64,000 nt of DNA from Mycolicibacterium sp. CH28 (GTDB taxonomy: Bacteria; Actinomycetota; Actinomycetes; Mycobacteriales; Mycobacteriaceae), in assembly GCF_004745805.1 (NCBI RefSeq), contig NZ_SRLQ01000017.1, positions 124,001-188,000 on the forward strand. The letters are read 5' to 3'. Under the pieces are notes generated by a model. It ran no database searches. It was not told where the DNA came from and worked only from the letters and a program-made list of their open reading frames with translations. Of this stretch, positions 1 to 7,378 are shown piece after piece; the stretch's first letter is position 1; each line of letters opens with the position of its first letter. The position numbers were made by a program, and so were the translations under genes.

Positions 1-412
1 GCGACCGCAGTGGCTGTTCGGCAGGACGGTCCACGAGGGGTGTGACCGGGCCGGCTACTACGAGCAGGGCGACTTCGCGACCGAGTACGGCTCGCCCAAG
101 TGCATCGTCAAACTCGGCTGCTGGGGACCGGTCGTGAAATGCAATGTGCCCAAACGGGGTTGGATCAACGGAGTTGGCGGGTGCCCGAACGTCGGCGGCA
201 TCTGCATCGGCTGCACGATGCCCGGGTTCCCGGACAAGTTCATGCCGTTCATGGACGAGCCGCCCGGCGGCAAGCTCTCCACGACCGCTTCCGGACTCTA
301 CGGATCGGTGATCCGCAACCTGCGCGAGATCACCGGCCGCACCGTCGACAAGGAGCCGCGCTGGCGGCACAAAGGCAAGGAACTCACTACCGGCGCCCGA
401 CGCACCTGGTAG
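1..412 (+). CDS. hhyS: [NiFe] hydrogenase small subunit, group 1h type (C-terminal part)
   Basis: Open from base 2 to the TAG at 410-412, giving the last 136 residues; the 5' part lies outside the window. The subunit carries the Fe-S relay that moves electrons from the NiFe site of the large subunit. Visible are HEGC near residue 20 of the fragment (distal cluster ligands), a group of cysteines around KLGCWGPVVKCN, and GGCPNVGGICIGCTMPGFPD, the usual medial/proximal cluster region of small subunits. The large subunit follows after 28 bp. The tail past the last cluster is short and shows no membrane anchor. The symbol follows the M. smegmatis Hyd2 (Hhy) naming and rests on the partner subunit. 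Confidence 0.93.
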   Translation, partial: RPQWLFGRTVHEGCDRAGYYEQGDFATEYGSPKCIVKLGCWGPVVKCNVPKRGWINGVGGCPNVGGICIGCTMPGFPDKFMPFMDEPPGGKLSTTASGLYGSVIRNLREITGRTVDKEPRWRHKGKELTTGARRTW

Positions 413-440
413 CCCACCGACAATCGAAGGTGCACGTTCG

Positions 441-2237
441 ATGACAACCATCATTCCCGAGCCGTCACAGATCAAGAACGAGCCGGGCTCCCTCGTCGAG
501 ATGGCCTGGGATCCCATTACCCGCATCGTGGGCAGCCTCGGCATCTACACCAAGATCGACTTCGAGAACCGCGAAGTGGTGGAGTGCCACAGCACCTCGT
601 CGATCTTCCGCGGTTATTCGATCTTCATGAAGGGCAAGGACCCCCGCGACGCGCACTTCATCACCAGCCGGATCTGCGGTATCTGCGGCGACAACCACGC
701 GACCTGTTCGTGCTACGCGCAGAACATGGCCTACGGGGTCAAGCCACCGCACCTCGGTGAGTGGCTGATCAACCTCGGCGAGGCCGCGGAATACATGTTC
801 GACCACAACATCTTTCAGGAGAATCTGGTCGGTGTGGACTACTGCGAGAAGATGGTCTCCGAGACCAATCCCGGGGTACTGGCCAAGGCCGAGAACACCG
901 CGGCCCCACACGCCGATGCACACGGCTACCGCACCGTCGCCGACATCATGCGGGCGCTCAACCCGTTCACCGGCGAGTTCTATCGGGAGGCACTGCAGGT
1001 CAGCCGCTACACCCGGGAGATGTTCTGCCTCATGGAAGGTCGGCACGTCCACCCGTCGACGCTGTACCCCGGCGGCATCGGGACCTCCGCCACCATCCAG
1101 CTGATGACCGACTACATGGCCCGGTTGATGCGCTATGTCGAGTTCATGAAGAAGGTCGTGCCGATGCACGACGACCTGTTCGACTTCTTCTACGAGGCCC
1201 TGCCGGGCTACGAGAAGGTCGGCCTGCGCCGCACCCTGCTCGGCTGCTGGGGCTCGTTCCAAGACCCGGAGTACTGCAACTTCTCCTACCAGGACATGGA
1301 GCAGTGGGGGCGCAAGATGTTCGTGACGCCGGGGGTGGTGGTGGACGGCAGGCTGGTCACCACATCGCTGGTCGACATCAACCTCGGCATTCGAATCCTG
1401 TTGGGCCACTCCTACTATGACGACTGGACCGACCAGGAGATGTTCGTCAAGACCGACCCGCTGGGCAACCCGGTGGACCGCCGTCATCCCTGGAATCAGC
1501 ACACCAACCCGCGACCACAGAAGCGCGATTTCGACGAGAACTACAGCTGGGTGATGTCCCCCCGGTGGTTCGACGGCACCGATCATCTGGCCCTGGACAC
1601 CGGGGGCGGGCCGCTGGCCCGGCTGTGGTCGACGGCGCTGGCCGGGCTGGTCGACGTCGGCTATGTCAAGGCCACCGGCAACAGCGTGCAGATCAACCTG
1701 CCCAAGACCGCACTCAAAGGTCCCGTCGAGCTGGAGTGGCGGGTACCGGCGCACGGCAGCAACACCATCGAACGCAACCGGGCCCGCACCTACTTCCAGG
1801 CCTACGCCGCAGCCTGCGCACTGCACTTCGCGGAGAAGGCACTGGTCGAGATCCGCGCCGGGCGAACCAAAACCTGGGAGCGCTTCGATGTGCCCGACGA
1901 GGGCATCGGCTGCGGGTTCACCGAGGCGGTGCGCGGCGTGCTGAGCCACCACATGGTCATCCGCAACGGCAAGATCGCCAACTACCACCCCTATCCCCCG
2001 ACGCCGTGGAACGCCAACCCACGCGACAGCTACGGCACGCCGGGACCCTACGAAGATGCGGTGCAGGGCCAGCCGATCTTCGAGGAGAACGACCGAGAGA
2101 ACTTCAAGGGCATCGACATCATGCGCACGGTGCGCAGCTTCGACCCGTGCCTGCCCTGCGGGGTGCACATGTACCTCGGCGAGGGCAAGTCCCTGGACAA
2201 GCTGCATTCGCCGACGCAGTCGGTCACCGGGGAGTGA
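441..2237 (+). CDS. hhyL: [NiFe] hydrogenase large subunit, group 1h (high-affinity H2 uptake)
   Basis: 598 residues, binding the NiFe(CN)2CO centre that oxidises H2. Both cysteine pairs are present: RICGICGDNH with Cys79 and Cys82, and DPCLPCGVH with Cys570 and Cys573. About 23 residues follow the last motif, a C-terminal extension of the sort removed by a maturation protease, and such a protease is encoded downstream at 5913. The MAWDPITRIVG opening, the length and the neighbouring conserved unknown proteins fit the actinobacterial group 1h (formerly group 5) enzymes, known in M. smegmatis and Streptomyces for scavenging atmospheric H2 during starvation. A GAAGGTG ribosome site precedes the ATG. 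Subgroup assignment is by recognition, not phylogeny. Confidence 0.95.
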   Translation: MTTIIPEPSQIKNEPGSLVEMAWDPITRIVGSLGIYTKIDFENREVVECHSTSSIFRGYSIFMKGKDPRDAHFITSRICGICGDNHATCSCYAQNMAYGVKPPHLGEWLINLGEAAEYMFDHNIFQENLVGVDYCEKMVSETNPGVLAKAENTAAPHADAHGYRTVADIMRALNPFTGEFYREALQVSRYTREMFCLMEGRHVHPSTLYPGGIGTSATIQLMTDYMARLMRYVEFMKKVVPMHDDLFDFFYEALPGYEKVGLRRTLLGCWGSFQDPEYCNFSYQDMEQWGRKMFVTPGVVVDGRLVTTSLVDINLGIRILLGHSYYDDWTDQEMFVKTDPLGNPVDRRHPWNQHTNPRPQKRDFDENYSWVMSPRWFDGTDHLALDTGGGPLARLWSTALAGLVDVGYVKATGNSVQINLPKTALKGPVELEWRVPAHGSNTIERNRARTYFQAYAAACALHFAEKALVEIRAGRTKTWERFDVPDEGIGCGFTEAVRGVLSHHMVIRNGKIANYHPYPPTPWNANPRDSYGTPGPYEDAVQGQPIFEENDRENFKGIDIMRTVRSFDPCLPCGVHMYLGEGKSLDKLHSPTQSVTGE

Positions 2238-2240
2238 GAC

Positions 2241-3110
2241 ATGGCCGCGGACGCGTACTGGCGCACGGCGGGTGAGCGGATCCAGAACCTCCTGGACGCC
2301 AGCGCAGTCGGCGGACCCGTCGCCGCGGCCCGCGCCGAGCAGCTGGTGCGCGAGGTGGTCGAGCTGTACGGGGCGGCCTTTGCCCGGGTGATGGAGGTGG
2401 CCGGCGATCCGAGCCTGGCCGACCGGCTGGCCGCCGACGATCTGGTGGCCAGCCTGCTGCTGGTGCACGGCCTGCATCCGCACGACGTGACCAGGCGGGT
2501 GGCTCACGCCCTGGACACCGTGCGGCCCTATCTGGGTTCGCACGGCGGCGACGTCCGGTTGCTCGATGTCGACAACGGGGTTGTGCGACTGTCCTTTTCG
2601 GGAAGCTGCAAGAGCTGCCCATCGTCGGCGGTCACCCTCGAGCTAACGGTTGAGGACGCGATTCGGGCCGCCGCGCCGGAGGTGACCGCCATCGAGGTGC
2701 TCTCCCCGGAACCGGTGGCGGCCGTCATTCCGGCCGAGTCGCTGCTGTCACGGATCCAGAGCGCCGGCCACCGCCAAACTACCTGGTGGCCGGTGCCCGA
2801 ACTCGCCGCACTGGCCCCAGGCGAGGTGGCGGGTTTCGCGGTGGCCGACACCGTCGTGCTGGCCTGCCGAGCCGGCGACGAGGTGCTGGCCTACATGGAC
2901 CACTGCCCCGGTTGCGCGGGGTCGCTGGCCGGTGCCGCACTGTCCGGCCCGGTGCTGTGTTGTCCGCGCTGCCAGGCTCGCTACGACGTCGTCCGCGCCG
3001 GAATCGGCGTAGCCGACACCCCCGGGCACCTCGAACCCGTGCCGGTCCTGACCCGCGACGGCATGCTGTCGCTGGCGCTGGCCGGCGAACCGATCGGAGC
3101 CTCGGCATGA
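2241..3110 (+). CDS. NifU C-terminal domain / Rieske-like iron-sulfur protein of the hydrogenase operon
   Basis: 289 residues starting 3 bp after the large subunit. Residues about 88-155 form a NifU C-terminal-like domain (HGGD at 101-104, Cys123-x2-Cys126), which in known proteins carries a transferable Fe-S cluster. Residues about 180-280 align with a Rieske fold but lack the usual C-x-H...C-x2-H ligands. Instead there are Cys222-x2-Cys225 and Cys241-x2-Cys244, so a classical Rieske cluster is unlikely and a four-cysteine metal site is more plausible. Its place between structural and accessory genes suggests electron transfer from, or cluster supply to, the hydrogenase; that is inference. 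Confidence 0.85.
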   Translation: MAADAYWRTAGERIQNLLDASAVGGPVAAARAEQLVREVVELYGAAFARVMEVAGDPSLADRLAADDLVASLLLVHGLHPHDVTRRVAHALDTVRPYLGSHGGDVRLLDVDNGVVRLSFSGSCKSCPSSAVTLELTVEDAIRAAAPEVTAIEVLSPEPVAAVIPAESLLSRIQSAGHRQTTWWPVPELAALAPGEVAGFAVADTVVLACRAGDEVLAYMDHCPGCAGSLAGAALSGPVLCCPRCQARYDVVRAGIGVADTPGHLEPVPVLTRDGMLSLALAGEPIGASA

Positions 3111-3766
3111 CCACCTCACCGATCGCGGTGCTGGCCAAGATCCGCACCGCCACGCGGCCACCGGCATCGACCGCCGAATGCTGCGAGATGTGTGCCGAGC
3201 CGATGCCTGGTGAGCACCAACACGTCGTCAATGTCGCTGCCCGCCAGCTGATGTGCGTGTGCCGCGGCTGTTACCTGCTCTTCACCGACGCCCATGCCGC
3301 GTTGCGGTACCGCGCGGTGCCCGACCGCTACCTGTCGTTTCCCGATTTCGCGCTGGGCCGTCGGGAATGGGAGGCACTGCAGATCCCGGTGGGGGTGGCG
3401 TTCTTCTTCCACAACTCAGGCCTGGACCGCACCGTTGCGTTCTATCCCGGACCGGCCGGTGCCACCGAATCCGAACTGGACATGGCGGCCTGGGCGGCGG
3501 TGAGCCGCGATCCGCGGGTGGGCCTGCTCGCCGACGACGTGGAGGCACTGCTGGTCCGGATACCCGACGACACGACGGCTCAGATCGCCAGCGTCGCCGG
3601 CCTTCCGGCTCCAGACTGCTTCCTGGTACCCATCGACACCTGCTACGAATTCGTCGGCGGGCTGCGCCGGTTGTGGCACGGGTTCGACGGCGGCACACCG
3701 GCTCGCGAGTTCATCGACGGCTTCTTCGCCCGGGTCGCCGCACGCAGCGTGGCACAGCTGCCATGA
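3107..3766 (+). CDS. DUF5947-like protein of the group 1h hydrogenase operon
   Basis: 219 residues; the ATG at 3107 overlaps the previous stop (ATGA), implying translational coupling, so the longer frame opening from 2786 is rejected. Near the N-terminus are Cys26-x2-Cys29 and Cys52-x2-Cys55, which look like a zinc-ribbon or rubredoxin-type knuckle. The rest is a soluble domain with no recognised catalytic motif. Similar proteins, as I recall them, occur beside group 1h hydrogenases and are annotated DUF5947. Function unknown; assembly or electron transfer are the reasonable guesses from context. Confidence 0.8.
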   Translation: MTTSPIAVLAKIRTATRPPASTAECCEMCAEPMPGEHQHVVNVAARQLMCVCRGCYLLFTDAHAALRYRAVPDRYLSFPDFALGRREWEALQIPVGVAFFFHNSGLDRTVAFYPGPAGATESELDMAAWAAVSRDPRVGLLADDVEALLVRIPDDTTAQIASVAGLPAPDCFLVPIDTCYEFVGGLRRLWHGFDGGTPAREFIDGFFARVAARSVAQLP

Positions 3767-4440
3767 CCGCCGCAGACGTGACCTTCAGCGTGCTGGGCGT
3801 GGCGCCGGAACCCTACGCGGTGACGCCGGTGCTGGACGCCCAGATCGGAATCACCGCCGCGAGCGATGAGCCGATCCAGGCGATCGCACTACGCTGTCAG
3901 GTCCGCATCGAGCCGCTGCGCCGCTCCTATACCGACGAGGAGTCAGCCGGACTGCTGGATCTGTTCGGTCCTCGCGAACGCTGGTCGGCGACTCAGCGCA
4001 GCTTCCTGTGGTTGCACGCCGCAGCCATGGTGCCCGGCTTCACCGGCACCACCCAGGTGACGCTGCCGCTGCCGTGTACCTATGACGTCGAAGTCGCCGC
4101 GGCCAAGTACTTTCACGCCCTGCACGACGGGATCGTTCCGCTGCAGTTCCTGTTCAGCGGGACCATCTTCGACGCCGGACAGCGCAATCTGCGGGTGCGG
4201 CAGGTGTCCTGGGAATGCGAGGACTCCTACGACATGCCGGTCGCGGTGTGGCACGAACTGATGGCACAGCACTACCCCGATGCGGGCTGGGTCCGTCTGT
4301 CACACCAGGCCATCACCGCCCTGTGCGCGTTCAAGTCGGCGCGCGGACTGCTCAGCCTCGACGAGGCCGTCGTCGCTCTGCTCGGCGACACGAGCACACC
4401 GGCGCTGTGTACCAACGGATCCGGACAGTCAACGCCATGA
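3763..4440 (+). CDS. DUF6084-like protein of the hydrogenase operon
   Basis: 225 residues, again starting in an ATGA overlap with the gene before. No cofactor or catalytic motif is evident, no signal peptide and no membrane segment. The N-terminal half has the look of a beta-sandwich, alternating hydrophobic residues around FSVLGVAPEPYAVTPVL. It belongs to the set of conserved unknown genes that travel with group 1h hydrogenases; the DUF6084 label is from memory. Function unknown. Confidence 0.78.
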   Translation: MTAADVTFSVLGVAPEPYAVTPVLDAQIGITAASDEPIQAIALRCQVRIEPLRRSYTDEESAGLLDLFGPRERWSATQRSFLWLHAAAMVPGFTGTTQVTLPLPCTYDVEVAAAKYFHALHDGIVPLQFLFSGTIFDAGQRNLRVRQVSWECEDSYDMPVAVWHELMAQHYPDAGWVRLSHQAITALCAFKSARGLLSLDEAVVALLGDTSTPALCTNGSGQSTP

Positions 4441-5789
4441 GCGCCGGCTGGGATCGGGCACGGACCATTGCCGACGCGGTGCTCTACGAGGGCTATCTGC
4501 TCTATCCTTATCGAGCATCATCGCGAAAAAACCAGTGCCGCTGGCAGTTCGGCGTCCTCGGACCGCCCGGCGCCGCCGAGGCCGGAATCGGCGAAGAGGC
4601 CACGCTGGCCACCCAGTTGCTCGCCGACGGCGGAGATACGCTGACTCTCGTCGTCCGCTTCCTGCATCTGCAGCACCGCCAGGCTCACCGCGCCGACCTC
4701 GATCGTCGGCTGATACCGGTCGAGGAACTCGTCACCCCCGGTGGCAGCTGGGTGAGCTGGGACGAGGCCGTCGAATGCGAAATCACGCTCGGGCCGTTGG
4801 ATCTAGCCGCGGCGCCACGGTCGTGGACGCTACCGCTGGTAGCTCCCGGCGGCTGCGACATCGAGGACGTCGAGGGCGGTCGCCTGGTCCGCACCCGTCG
4901 CGCTACCCGCGGCACGGTGACCGTAGACATCGACGCCATCGACGCCGACCTGAACCGCATCAGCCTGACGGTGGCCAACACCGCCGAGCCAGCCGCCGAC
5001 ACTGCTGCGGCGATCGCCACCTCGATGATCGGGACCCACGTCATCGCCGAAATCCGCGGTGGCCGGTTCGTGTCGCTGCTGGAACCGCCCCCGCGAGCCG
5101 CTGCCGCGGCGGCCCGCTGTCGGCACCATCGGTGCTTCCCGGTGCTGGCCGGCGCGCCCGGTGAAGAACACCTGGTGCTGGTCTCGCCGATCATCCTCTA
5201 CGACCACCCGGAAGTGGCCGAGCAGAGCGATGGCGCACTGTACGACTCCACCGAGATCGACGAGATCCTCACATTGCGGGTGATCACCATGACCGACGAC
5301 GAGAAGGCCCAGGCCCGCGCGACCGATCCACTTGCCGCGGCGATCATCGACCGCTGCGACGCGATGTCGCCGGAGGCGATGCAGCGGCTGCACGGCGTGC
5401 TGCGCGACCCGCACACCGGCTCCCGCACCGGCGGGCTGGTTCCCGAAGTGCCCGACGGCCTCGACTGGTGGGACCCGTCGGCGGACCACGCGGTCCGTCC
5501 CGAGCTCGACGCCGTTCTTATCGGCGGTGTCGCGGTGGCCCGCGGCAGCCGGGTGCGGCTGCGGCCGAACCGCCGGGCAGACGCCCAGGACATCTTCGTC
5601 ACCGGCAAGACCGCCCGGGTCACCTCCGTTCACGAGGACGTCGACGGTCACACCCATGTCGGTGTCGTGGTGGAGGACGATCCGGCCGCGGATCTACATG
5701 ACTGGTACGGGCGCTACCTCTACTTCGCGCCCGACGAGGTCGAACCGCTCGGCCCCGAACCGTCTATCCCAGAAGGGAGTTCGAGATGA
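4437..5789 (+). CDS. Conserved protein of unknown function, hydrogenase operon
   Basis: 450 residues from the ATG at 4437, which overlaps the preceding TGA. The start of the protein, DAVLYEGYLLYPYRASSRKNQ, and the body are soluble, with many acidic and arginine residues and an Ala-rich stretch near residue 220. A Cys/His cluster (RCRHHRCF) near residue 230 could bind metal, though this is only suggestive. The C-terminal 70 residues resemble a small beta domain (GSRVRLRPNRRADAQDIFV). No family I can name with confidence. Coupled translation with its neighbours points to a hydrogenase-related role. Confidence 0.8.
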   Translation: MSAGWDRARTIADAVLYEGYLLYPYRASSRKNQCRWQFGVLGPPGAAEAGIGEEATLATQLLADGGDTLTLVVRFLHLQHRQAHRADLDRRLIPVEELVTPGGSWVSWDEAVECEITLGPLDLAAAPRSWTLPLVAPGGCDIEDVEGGRLVRTRRATRGTVTVDIDAIDADLNRISLTVANTAEPAADTAAAIATSMIGTHVIAEIRGGRFVSLLEPPPRAAAAAARCRHHRCFPVLAGAPGEEHLVLVSPIILYDHPEVAEQSDGALYDSTEIDEILTLRVITMTDDEKAQARATDPLAAAIIDRCDAMSPEAMQRLHGVLRDPHTGSRTGGLVPEVPDGLDWWDPSADHAVRPELDAVLIGGVAVARGSRVRLRPNRRADAQDIFVTGKTARVTSVHEDVDGHTHVGVVVEDDPAADLHDWYGRYLYFAPDEVEPLGPEPSIPEGSSR

Positions 5790-5905
5790 ACGTCGTAGGG
5801 TGGATCGCCACCGTGGCGGTGGGCCTGGTCGTTCTCGGTGGCGTGGTGATCGGGATCCGGTCGATCCCCGACATCCAGCGCTACATGCGGATCCGGCACA
5901 TGTAG
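5786..5905 (+). CDS. 39-residue single-pass membrane peptide (DUF6893-like)
   Basis: Encodes 39 residues. The ATG overlaps the stop of the preceding gene and is preceded by AGAAGGGAG at 5771-5779, a strong ribosome site. Residues 4-25 form one hydrophobic helix rich in Val and Gly, followed by a basic tail that includes SIPDIQRYMRIRHM. It fits a small membrane peptide of the DUF6893 kind, as I remember that family, found in actinobacterial hydrogenase operons. A plausible inference is that it anchors or organises the hydrogenase, whose own small subunit tail shows no membrane helix. Confidence 0.75.
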   Translation: MNVVGWIATVAVGLVVLGGVVIGIRSIPDIQRYMRIRHM

Positions 5906-5912
5906 GGATTCG

Positions 5913-6404
5913 ATGACAAGACGCATCCTGGTCGCCGGGATCGGAAACATCTTCCTCGGCGACGACGGTTTCGGATCCGAGGTGGTACGCACACTCGGCG
6001 ACGCGTTCAGCTCCGGCGCGGATATTCGGGTCACCGACTACGGCATCGGTGGGATGCACCTGGCCTACGACCTGTTGGACGGCTGGGCGGCGCTGGTGCT
6101 CGTGGACGCCCTGCCCGACCGCGGTTCCCCCGGGATGCTGCACGTATTCGAAGCCGACCACCAATCAGTCGGCGCGACAGCGGCACTGGATGCGCACGGG
6201 ATGGACCCGGGCACGGTGTTCGCCAGCCTTCGGGCACTGGGCGGCATCCCGCCACGCACCGTCGTCATCGGCTGCGAGGTCGCCGACACCACCGACGGGA
6301 TCGGTTTGAGCGAGCCGGTGCGGGCGGCAGTGCCCGATGCGGTGGATGCGGTGCGCACCGCGCTGGCGATGCTGGATGGCCAATCCGCGACATGGGAGGG
6401 ATGA
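5913..6404 (+). CDS. Hydrogenase maturation protease (HyaD/HycI/HybD family)
   Basis: 163 residues. This endopeptidase family trims the C-terminus of the large subunit after nickel insertion, and the large subunit at 441 has such an extension. The fold signature GIGNIFLGDDGFG is at residues 9-21. The nickel-sensing positions of the family can be seen as Asp18 (usually Glu), the Asp of VDALPD, and the His of LDAHGMDP. It starts 7 bp after the small membrane peptide gene and is followed 3 bp later by hypC, so it is clearly cotranscribed. Confidence 0.9.
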   Translation: MTRRILVAGIGNIFLGDDGFGSEVVRTLGDAFSSGADIRVTDYGIGGMHLAYDLLDGWAALVLVDALPDRGSPGMLHVFEADHQSVGATAALDAHGMDPGTVFASLRALGGIPPRTVVIGCEVADTTDGIGLSEPVRAAVPDAVDAVRTALAMLDGQSATWEG

Positions 6405-6407
6405 GCG

Positions 6408-6656
6408 ATGTGCCTCGGCATCCCCGGCCGGGTGGTCGCCATGGTGGAGGGTTATGGCAACCAGTTGGCCCTCGTCGACGTCGCCGGTGAGCACCGGCGG
6501 GTCAACATCGGCATGCTGCCCGAGGAGACGTTCAGCGCGGGCGACTGGGTGATCATCCACATGGGTTTCGTGGTCGAGAAGACCGATCAGCGGGGCGCCG
6601 AGGCCGCACTGGACGGGCTGCGCCTCATGGGCAGCGGACTCGACGAGGGCCCGTGA
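6408..6656 (+). CDS. hypC: HypC/HybG/HupF family hydrogenase assembly chaperone
   Basis: 82 residues beginning MCLGIPGRVV, the family hallmark; Cys2 is the residue that holds the Fe(CN)2CO unit with HypD and then binds the immature large subunit. Usual family length. It sits directly after the maturation protease, so the late assembly steps are grouped here. The other hyp genes are not in this window. Confidence 0.93.
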   Translation: MCLGIPGRVVAMVEGYGNQLALVDVAGEHRRVNIGMLPEETFSAGDWVIIHMGFVVEKTDQRGAEAALDGLRLMGSGLDEGP

Positions 6657-7378
6657 GCGCCCGGTTGCCGGTCCACGGGTGGGAGTTGTTCGCGCGCTTT
6701 GCGTTCCCACCCAACGAGCTCGGCTACTGCGGGCCACCGGACGCCTCGGTCCTGCTATCCGGCGGTGGGCACACCCCGATCGCCGGACACGCCAGAGGAT
6801 TCGACGGCGCCTGGCCCTACCTGGAGGAGATCGCTGCGGCCTCCGGGAATCGCGACCCGCTGGACGCCGAGGTCGTCCGCAGCTATTGGGTGGGCGGGCC
6901 GCTGCTCGACACCGTCGATCCCGCCGTGCTGACCCGCCGACTGCGCTCGGTGTTCGCCAACCAGCCCACCGGACTGCTCGACAGGCTCGACGGCCCGATC
7001 CTGGCCCACCACAGCTTTCACGTATTCGTGGTCTATCCCTGGATCCGGTTCCTGGACACCGACCCGGCGACGCCGCTGGGGATTCTGCAGGCCTGCCGGA
7101 TCCGCTGGGGGGTCGTCGATTCGGTGGACGACGAGCACGTCGTACTACTCGCCAGGACACTGGCATTCGACGGCCAGCGGTTGAGCCTGAGCGATCCGAT
7201 TCAGGAGACGGTGCGCTGGAGCCGTGCCGGCATCTCCCTGGCTCCGGCCCCCAACCCCGGTGATACCGTTGCCGCCCACTGGGATTGGGTGTGCGGACAA
7301 CTCGAGGACGACGACGTCACCGCGTTGGCGGCGGCTACGGCGCGGACGCTGGATTGGGTGAACGCGGCGCGCCGATAG
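6653..7378 (+). CDS. DUF6390-like protein at the end of the hydrogenase operon
   Basis: 241 residues, GTG start overlapping the hypC stop (GTGA). Soluble, no recognisable catalytic motif; Trp, Pro and His are frequent, including AHHSFHVFVVYPWIRFL near residue 125. Proteins of this type are found next to hypC in actinobacterial hydrogenase loci and are, as I recall, called DUF6390. Function unknown, probably in maturation. Its last 44 bp overlap the 3' end of the opposing phosphatase gene. Confidence 0.8.
   Translation: MSARLPVHGWELFARFAFPPNELGYCGPPDASVLLSGGGHTPIAGHARGFDGAWPYLEEIAAASGNRDPLDAEVVRSYWVGGPLLDTVDPAVLTRRLRSVFANQPTGLLDRLDGPILAHHSFHVFVVYPWIRFLDTDPATPLGILQACRIRWGVVDSVDDEHVVLLARTLAFDGQRLSLSDPIQETVRWSRAGISLAPAPNPGDTVAAHWDWVCGQLEDDDVTALAAATARTLDWVNAARR

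Noticed and set aside
465..2543. Long minus-strand open frame (692 codons) opposite the hydrogenase large subunit
   Set aside because: A shadow of high-GC codon bias; its translation is His/Arg/Gly-rich with no family motif, while the plus strand encodes a fully motif-bearing hydrogenase.
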